Source: Odiellus spinosus (Eukaryota > Arthropoda > Arachnida > Opiliones > Phalangiidae). From it: DNA of 64,000 bases. Below the pieces are notes generated by a model. It was not told the origin of the DNA and made no database searches. It worked only from the letters and a program-made list of their open reading frames with translations. Of the stretch, positions 57,051 to 64,000 are shown piece after piece. A program made the translations under genes and the position numbers. The first letter of the stretch is position 1; each line of letters opens with the position of its first letter. The stretch is from the NCBI GenBank assembly GCA_963920705.1, contig OY987226.1, positions 30,278,694 through 30,342,693 on the forward strand, read 5' to 3'.

Positions 57051-58071
57051 CGTGCAAACGCATCTTATTTAGATTCTTCAATCCACCCAAGTTTGCGGCA
57101 AGCCTAAGCCTACACAACCCGTTATACCTTTGCTTTTTTGACTAAATGATATATATGGAAAATAGATTAGCGCGTGCTGCAAACTCAAGCTGGTATTAAA
57201 CGGTCACATTTCTTTAAATTTTTGGACATTTTCTTAAATATCTTCTAAACTATCTCGAATTTTAAATTGGTTTTTCAGCTTCGTTTTTAATTAGATTCAG
57301 TTAAACAATATTGTTATTTTAAACTAAAATTTAAATGCATTATACGCTTCAATTCACTAAAAGATATCGCGGCATAAGGCCAAAATAGTTAGGGCACGGA
57401 AAAGGGGTATATATAGCTTTCGCGGACCTTTATTCAACGAGCAAGTAACCGAGAAGAGTTGGGGGACACCCCCTTCTCTCTCAACGTCTAGACGTTTATC
57501 GCAACCCTAGGCATTCGGTAACTGCACCACAAAGACCCGTAGAGGGAGGAGTTATGTGGAGGGATGCCTGAGATCGGAAACTGGAGGTAGGACCTTGATG
57601 TGGGGATGGTCGGAGGTGATTATAACAGTGGGAGACGTCCGATTGCGAATAATCACCTTCAACTGTCCAGAATGACTAAAACTGCTCGAACAGTATGTTT
57701 TCATTCCTTTAAAAATATTAATTGACCTAATTAAATTGGTTTAATTCGTGTTTAAGAGTCTTAAAAAATTACATCCTCTCTTTAAAATGCTCTGCCAAAA
57801 AATAAATGAAACAAATTTAGGCATAGAATTTGAAAGAGAGATTATAATTTTTTACAACGCGTAAATAAATTTAATTCCGAACTATTTTGGTCACTTAGCC
57901 TGATTATGTAAATGGTACCTATGGTTTTCATTAACCCTTAATAGTTATGCTTTTGATTTTACTAATACATAATAATTTGTTTTAGATATTTTTTTATCGA
58001 AATGTAAGTGTTAAAATAAATTGCTTTGAAATTGTGGTAGTGAGTACAACTAAAATTAAGTTATATTTTAG
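57051..58071. other. Non-coding stretch
   Basis: 57100-57350 resembles the reverse complement of 21020-21190. A direct gene signal is absent; the sequence after 57400 (GC-richer, with GTAGAGGGAGGAG) is unassigned. Confidence 0.4.
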
Positions 58072-58987
58072 GTGTCCAAATGCGGATATTAAAAGACGAC
58101 TTTTAGAAAGGATTTCTAAATATCCAGTGGTAACAAAGGTGTCAAAAACTGAACAGGCGCTTTCGCCGTTAACCCCTTGGGAAGGGCAAGTTATTGCAAG
58201 TATTTTGCCAAAGGAAGAGGTATGTTTTTTTTTTTTTTTTTGGAATTTATATTTTAGAATTTTTTAATTGGAAGAAACACAATAATTGTACAATATTATA
58301 AGAAATTAATTTTTATTTCCGTATTCACCTTCCCACCCCTATTGTAATGGATAAACCTAAGTGGTTAATCGTGGATTAAATTAAAGTTAAATTCTTTTAC
58401 CTCGATTCATTACTTCCAAGAATAAAATTTTCTAAAAATAGAATAATTCAATAATATGCTTCAAATTAATTAATTAATTTTATATAGGAATCCTTCAATT
58501 GGAGTACATTAAAAAATTATGGATTTTAAAAGAAAAAAAATTCTACATTTTTGTTATACAAATTTCTAGTCTTAAAATGTTAATTAAGGAGAAACTTTGA
58601 TGTGTAATTGGAGCAAGTTTTGAATTAATTCTCGGAATCACCTTGCCAAAAAACGTATTCAAGAATTTTTCGGGATGAAAAATTCTAGAATACGTTTTTT
58701 GGCATGTAGATTTCAAAACTTGCGCCAATTACAGTTACATGTTTCCAAAAAAAGTATTTTTTGAGAAAACTGTGGATATTTTTATAATTAAAGAGATCAT
58801 TTAATTTTTTATTTCTTTGGTCATGTTTATTTAGGCTCTGTCGAAATTAGCCCCATACTATTTAGGCTTGGAAACCTGGCCTAAAAACATAGTTTCCACC
58901 TCACAATTCGCCACATTATATGTGCCGCCTTTTTATAATAACCGACCTAGAGTGCTCCAGCCCACCGTTCCCAAAATTTTACTATAG
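58072..58987 (+). CDS. Two in-phase exons of an unrecognised host-like protein
   Basis: Exon 58072-58219 (acceptor TTTTAG, donor GTATGT) reads CPNADIKRRLLERISKYPVV, then TKVSKTEQALSPLTPWEGQV and IASILPKEE. Exon 58835-58987 (acceptor TATTTAG) reads ALSKLAPYYLGLETWPKNIV, then STSQFATLYVPPFYNNRPRV and ends at TAG 58985. The two join in frame without a stop. Composition is that of an ordinary globular protein, unlike the surrounding elements. I do not recognise the family. The upstream exons were not found, so this could be the 3' end of a gene or a fragment. Confidence 0.5.
58603..58733. mobile_element. Small foldback MITE, about 131 bp
   Basis: Arms 58603-58670 and 58678-58733 are inverted repeats (TGTAATTGG(A/C)GCAAGTTTTGAA and TGCCAAAAAACGTATTC) with a 7 bp loop. 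It lies in the intron between the two exons at 58219 and 58835. Confidence 0.85.
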
Positions 58988-60006
58988 TTACCTTGTTTAA
59001 CTTTTTGTTCAGCGCTACATACTAAAGCGACCCAGAGGTTTCTTCTTAACGTATTGTCTATGGCGAAAGTATCTATACGGTACGTGCCGCTGAACTTGTC
59101 GTCCTCGTGGCATGTTTGCTGTTTCTTTCTGATTGTCGTTCTGATTTCGAAATCTTTTTCATTATTTACCTTTTTCATCTACGTTCAGGTTACATACCGA
59201 AGCGAGCGTTAGGGTACCTCTTAATGTATTTTCAATGTCGTAAAATTATCCGGCACGCGTCACTCAACTAGGCCTGACCGTGTTTGACAATAGAAAAGAA
59301 CAGAGAATTTCCTTAATATTAAAAGTATTCGTTATTGAACAATATTTTTGAATTAACAAGCACCAAGTGCTGAATATCCCCAAACATTTGTAACTGAACA
59401 TTTATCCAGTGAAATCGTTTTATTTCCATCCCTCCGCCGCACATCCTATTTGCGCGAGAACTCCGTCATCCTAGACTGGCGTGAAGTACGCGTTACCAAC
59501 TTTTAAAGCTTTTAAGAAAGTTTTACTATTATTTTTAGGCCTATATCTCATAGGATGAATGAAGGTAAGCTATACTCAATTTAATTTCGTTTAATTGAAA
59601 AAGAAAAACCTTCTATTGTAACAATCAATTTTAAACTTGTCTTCCGGAACCTAACTGTGAGGAATTGGGGGCGGGGCCGGATTTGATTGCCGCCACTACT
59701 GAGTTTCGTATTATTCGTTAGCTGTTGTACATATAACCAGATATATTAATTATTTAATAAATGTACATAATGTATGACCAAGTTCCGTGTATGATCGCTA
59801 ATTATGCCAGAATGTTAAGTTTCAAGTTTTGGATAGCTTACATTTACGTAGGTTCGACTGTAAAAGGTTATAGTATATTTGCTTTGGCAGTCTCGCGTTT
59901 TAAGCGGCCGGATGGATTTTTATAGCGAAACTCGTGACGGAGAAATTAGGAAAGAAATTTAAAGTACGACTTATTTTCTGTTAATTATTTTTTTTTCAAA
60001 TTTCAG
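58988..60006. other. Non-coding stretch between host-like exon and MULE
   Basis: Two degenerate copies of a roughly 85 bp segment (59010-59095 and 59183-59268, both with ACATAC(T/C)(A/G)AAGCGA). A short ATG with donor (ATGAATGAAG-GTAAGC, 59555) was noted but does not join in frame with 60007. No promoter assigned. Confidence 0.4.
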
Positions 60007-60789
60007 ACGGTGGAACCAGGTTCCTGTGTTGGTGAAAATAGCATTTATAAGCCAACTAGTCCGATGAAAAAGGACGACTCCTCCATTGAAAATATGGATC
60101 GAGTAAAAAAGCCCAAATCCATTGAAAATCTGGATTCTGGAAATAAAACCAATAGCCAGGTCAACCCTGCTACTTCTTTTCCAATAAAAAAGGACGACTC
60201 CTCCATTGAAAATATGGATCGAGTAAAAAAACCCAAATCCATTGAAAATCTGGATTCTGGAAATAATTCAAATAGCCAGGTAAACCCTGCTACTTCCCTT
60301 TCAATGAAAAAGGACGAATCATCCATTGAAAATATGGATCGATTTAAAAGCACAGGCTTTATGGCTAAAATGGCTACGTCTAATGGCACTAACAGTGAAG
60401 ATAGCCATGAAAGTGTTGATGGTGTTGCAGAGCAGCCAATAATTAACAAATATGAGCATTGCCGCCCTACCAACAAAATTGCAAAAGGTGATAGTGTTGA
60501 TAAATACGCTTTCCATGCGGTTAAACATGAACAATTCCGTAAAAACATCAGAAAAAAAATTAACAGCGAAAGAAGCCGAAACATTACTCAAAGCAGTTTC
60601 AAAAGGGAAACAAGATGGTGCTGTGTACGCGACTCCATTGCCTGACAGTGTGATTCGAAAGGGGGCGATATCTTTGTATTTCGAGTCCCAATCGAGCAAG
60701 AAGCTGATGTAGTCAATTCTGACCGTATTTTATGGAAAGGTAGCGGTTTAACGAGTACTAACAAGCCTGTTATAAGAAAACATTACTAC
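60007..60789 (+). pseudogene. MULE N-terminal region with 40-residue repeats
   Basis: Begins after a splice-like acceptor (AAATTTCAG). Two and a half copies of a 120 bp unit start at 60064, 60184 and 60304 (KKDDSSIENMDRVKKPKSIE, then NLDSGN). The reading then passes through EHCRPTNKIAKGDSVD. It shifts frame at the A run near 60541, into LTAKEAETLLKAVSKGKQDG, and shifts back at the G run near 60660, into GDIFVFRVPIEQEADVVN. It ends with ILWKGSGLTSTNKPVIRKHY, a segment resembling the zinc-finger-like N-terminal part of animal MULE proteins. The frame returns to the original after the two shifts, so these may be recent homopolymer slips or assembly errors. Confidence 0.55.
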
Positions 60790-61628
60790 CAGAAGCAGAT
60801 CACACAGGAAGTTTACATCTGTAATGCTTTCTATAGTAACCATCTTTGACGGAAAGATTTGCGAGAAGGGGTTTAAATTTCCAGCACCCCTTCAAAATTT
60901 TCATTTTTCGTTTTTCCTCTCTCGTGAAATTCTAAAGTAGGGGGAATTGCATAGGGGGCATATAAGGCCAGCCCACAAATATATCGGCCAATGACTAGCA
61001 GTTTGAGCACGTGACTTGTTTTCCAGTGTAGACTGTAGACTCCGACACCGCCGATTACCCGCAGACCGTAGTTTAACTTTTCAATATGATCCGTAAAACT
61101 TTAAAAAGTTGAGCGTGACTCTGCCAACAGTGGTAAGCGGCTGTCGACTGGCCACGAAGTGCAGGTACGGTGAGAGACCGTCCGTGGGAAACCACGAAAG
61201 TAAAAGTAAAATTGAAAATTCTGCCCAGGCTCGTTCATGGGAGGGCTGAGAGACGCGACATAACGCCGATAAACCCCGCAGTTCATGGCTTACGCCGTCG
61301 CCTGGTAAAAAACTCGGCATGCCGCCGCCGAAACTGAAAACATACGGTCACGCCGCTGCGGCCGCGTCGCAGTCTATCTTCAGCTAGTCTCGTTTCCTCA
61401 AAGGGGGGGGGGGTGAAATTTTAGTTATGGTATGATTGGCTTATAGAAATAAGACACGCCTTGATTTAGTTCTCGTTTCTCTCGCTAGCTGGCAACCCTA
61501 GAAATCGGTGCCGAAGTTTGCGACATCCCCCGATAGGTGGCGAGTTGTAGCCTAAAAATCTAGATTACCCGTCAAAGACGGGTTTGAAGCGGAGCGGAGA
61601 TGTAAACTTCCTATGTGATCGGCTTCTG
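60790..61628. mobile_element. Non-autonomous DNA element with 7 bp target duplication
   Basis: Ends are inverted: CAGAAGCAGATCACACAGGA (60790-60809) against the reverse complement of 61609-61628, matching over about 32 bases with few differences. TTACTAC flanks both sides (60783-60789 and 61629-61635). No coding frame is credible. A 7-8 bp duplication with CA ends suggests hAT-like or P-like elements; the assignment is open. It sits inside the N-terminal coding part of the MULE. Confidence 0.85.
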
Positions 61629-61718
61629 TTACTACCTAAGAACAGGAACAGGCCAGGAAACAGATCCTAGATTTTCCAAAACAGTATATAAACTTAGAAA
61701 AATAAAAATAGAATTGAA

Positions 61719-64000
61719 ATGGCTATAATAGTTCAATATTCGGGGGATGAAACTCTAGTAGAACGACGAAAGCACGGTAACGCCATTAAATCAAACCGAC
61801 TCTATGCGCAAACTATGCCATCCGTTAGAAAAGAACTTAAAGATAAAGCGAAAATCGGTGCAAACCCTCGAATGGCGTACATTGAAACCACCCGCAAAAC
61901 TGAAGAAACCTATAAATCCAAAACATTTGAGCCTAGTGAAGTAGAGGTGTTGTATGACAATGTAGAAGACATAGGCGCCAGAAACTTGAAACAGGCTCAA
62001 AATTTCAAATACTCTGTCGATCATGAACAAAAAATATCAGATGATCCATATTATAATTTAATAGAACTGGCGAGAGGACCGTTTAAAGACATCATATCTT
62101 ACATTTCATTTGATGACGATTTTTACGTTGTATTGATTGTTCCTGAGGTTCTTAATCTTGCTTTGTGATTATTAAAAGCATCGGCTTTAGATCCTGATTT
62201 GGAGCAAATGATTTCATACGATACGACTTTCGAAATAGGTAACTTTTACGTATCATTTGTTGCTATGAAAAATACTGAATTAGAAGGAAATCCTTTAATG
62301 TGCACATTTGCCCTGCTTCACAATCGAAAACACATGGCAACGCACACTCATTTCTGGAGAGATTTTGTAGCCCATAAACTGGAGCTAGATAATTACGGAC
62401 ACAATGTACCAATTATGTGTGACCGAGAATTGGGTTTAATTAAAGCGATTTCGACAAGCTGTTTAACTGCGAAAAACAACCTACTTTTCTGTCAAAACCA
62501 TTTGAAAAGAAATGTGAGAGAATTTCTTACCACGAAAGTCGACGCAGATCCTGAAAACCGAAAAGGTTATTCGGAGCATATTAATGACCTTATAAATTGC
62601 GATACAATTGAAAAATTTTACGCAAAGGCTGCATAAAAGCTGTAACAAAGCGTTTTGCAGCGTTTAAAAACTGTGTTCCCACTAATAACCTCAGTGAAAG
62701 CCTTCATGCCGACTTTAAAAAATTTATTGGTGGCAAACAATTAATAGTAAATGATGCCGTGATATCTATTGCGAATTTCCAACTAACAAAGTTGTCAGAG
62801 ATGAATCCAGCTTACAAGGATTTGGGTTCTTATACATTAAAAATCAATTTAAGAAACACTAAATTACCCGGTAATCAAAACCCAGACTTACAAATATTGC
62901 CCCAGGTTAATTTCTGGACTAACAAAGAAATTATTGACAAATTAAAGTCCGACTCCATTAATGAGTGTAAAAAAAGAAAATCTCCCTCAACAAATATCGC
63001 ATACGAAGCTTTGGCATCAATCAATATTGAAAATCTGATTTTAACCTATGAGCCCAAAAATAAGTGCTTTGTCGTAAGAAACCCATTAGATGGCTTATAT
63101 TCCGCTGAGGATATAGAAAAAAAAACTTGTTCTTGCGGAATTAATGGCTGTTTCCACATATATGCAGTTAAGCGGTTACTTGGAACTGAAATGAACAAAT
63201 CTGTAACTGCGACATCTCTGCTGCTACCAAAGATTCGCAGTGGTCGTAAAAAACCAAGAAGAGATGACTACGACTACTCCTTTACTGCTGCCCCAGATTC
63301 AACTTTTGGTGAACAAGATGGTCATTTTGGGGACGAATCTCTAAAAGATATTAATATTTCCCTTGTAAATGACGATTCAAATGAAATGGATTTTGACTAT
63401 CCTACAAGCACTCTTGAACGTTCTCCGGATAGATTGTCCATAACTGAAAAAACAAATGAAATTGAAGAACATAAAATGTTGGGGAAATCTAAAGAATCAC
63501 AAACTCCAAGAACCAAAATAAATATTAGTTACACCAACGTTGGTTTTATTGAATCAAAACAGTCCAACGAATTAGTTTCAACAAAAACCGAAGAAACAGC
63601 GATTAATGTTTTAAATATCAAAAATCCTGATACAATTGAAGAAATGGATAGTTGCACGCTTCCGAAAATAGTCGATCGTGGTGTTGATGAAGTCAAAGAA
63701 CACAGTACTGGTTCAGGAAAGTCTCAAGATAGGCGAAGCAACATAATAAATGAAACGAATAATGATACAGTTCCCAAATTAGATGCCCATGAAACAGTTT
63801 CGCTTCTTAGCACAAATGATAATTCTCTTGAACGTCAGATGCCTACCCTGGAAAAAGAGGAAGTTGATAATCCAAACTCTTACCAATCGGGACTTAATAA
63901 GCTAATTGAAAGGATGAAACAATCAGGTATAAAAGAAGTGGAACCTATAACTATTTCAGGCTCCTCATCCGAGTACACGAGCTCAGGATCATCAAATAGT
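61719..64000 (+). pseudogene. MULE transposase core with SWIM zinc finger, broken, open at window end
   Basis: 61719-62168 encodes the leader (IVQYSGDETLVERRKHGN, RMAYIETTRKTEETY). An in-frame TGA stands at 62166-62168, after which the frame continues with LLKASALDPDLEQMISYDTT. Catalytic residues as expected for MULE: D at 62220 (SYDTTF), D at 62421 (MCDRELG) and E at 62696 (NLSESLH). The frame shifts near 62630 and is then open from 62636 to the window edge (455 codons). A SWIM finger, CSCGINGCFH, lies near 63129-63158. After it comes an unusually long S/T/E/N-rich tail of about 280 residues, unlike typical short MULE C termini. The reaction would be cut-and-paste transposition in the nucleus. 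This copy is not functional as read. Confidence 0.75.

Larger units (their letters stand above)
60007..64000 (+). mobile_element. Mutator-like element (MULE), coding part, continues past the window
   Basis: Holds an N-terminal exon-like block (60007-60780), an 839 bp foreign insertion (60790-61628) and the transposase core (61719-64000). Terminal inverted repeats of the MULE were not identified. It is a degraded DNA transposon: the reading frame changes several times and there is an in-frame stop in the core. Confidence 0.75.

Noticed and set aside
59555-59570. First coding exon of the MULE gene (ATGAATGAAG with a good donor)
   Set aside because: Joining it to the acceptor at 60007 runs into a stop after ten codons, so it is not the partner exon.

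Overview
The window looks like AT-rich nuclear DNA of an arthropod, possibly an insect. The basis is the short GT-AG introns in the spliced genes and the mix of elements: BEL/Pao, Ty3/gypsy including a Mag-like copy, a Jockey/CR1-group LINE, a Penelope-like element, a MULE, and PIF/Harbinger-like and other foldback DNA elements. The species cannot be read from the sequence. Almost everything recognisable is mobile DNA. Host-like coding sequence is limited to a few spliced exons.

Layout. 1-2893: Pol part of an old Ty3/gypsy element, entering from the left edge. 4340-7134 (minus): multi-exon gene resembling a Kolobok-type DDE transposase, with a 205 bp MITE in it. 8601-10633 (plus): a divergently transcribed spliced gene joining a cysteine-rich CXC-like motif to a P2X7-type ballast domain. 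A ten-copy 26 bp minisatellite lies just before its first recognised exon. 10970-18084: BEL/Pao retrotransposon (minus) with both LTRs, a 5 bp target duplication and a primer site matching tRNA-Phe. 18085-22190: dispersed and tandem repeats.

22190 to about 42400: a large 5'-truncated Ty3/gypsy element. It is split by a 3.9 kb LINE (26501-30410) and by a second, intact-looking gypsy element with near-identical LTRs (31510-36466). Downstream of integrase the host element carries unusual accessory coding sequence: a methyl-CpG-binding-like domain, then about 1.7 kb of nearly pure purine sequence encoding a K/E/R helix, then a zinc-knuckle-like motif.

42400-51700: non-coding repeats, including a 784 bp foldback flanked by TTAA, two related MITEs, a PIF/Harbinger-derived MITE with a MADF remnant, a 330 bp near-perfect inverted repeat and a roughly 12-copy 100 bp satellite. 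51915-54077 (minus): Penelope-like element (RT plus GIY-YIG) with a hammerhead-like motif at its 3' side. 55137-56812: two TLC/ceramide-synthase-like exons separated by repeats. 58072-58987: two in-phase exons of an unrecognised protein. 60007-64000: Mutator-like transposase with DDE residues and a SWIM finger, interrupted by an 839 bp DNA element with a 7 bp target duplication, and running off the right edge.

Order of events: the large gypsy element came first, and the LINE and the Mag-like element inserted later. The BEL element inserted in the 3' flank of the ballast-domain gene. The points most worth pursuing are the divergent transposase/ballast gene pair (flanked by direct repeats of about 215 bp), the MBD-plus-helix region of the gypsy element, and the inverted-repeat structures around the Penelope-like element. 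All calls are from reading the sequence; no database search was run.
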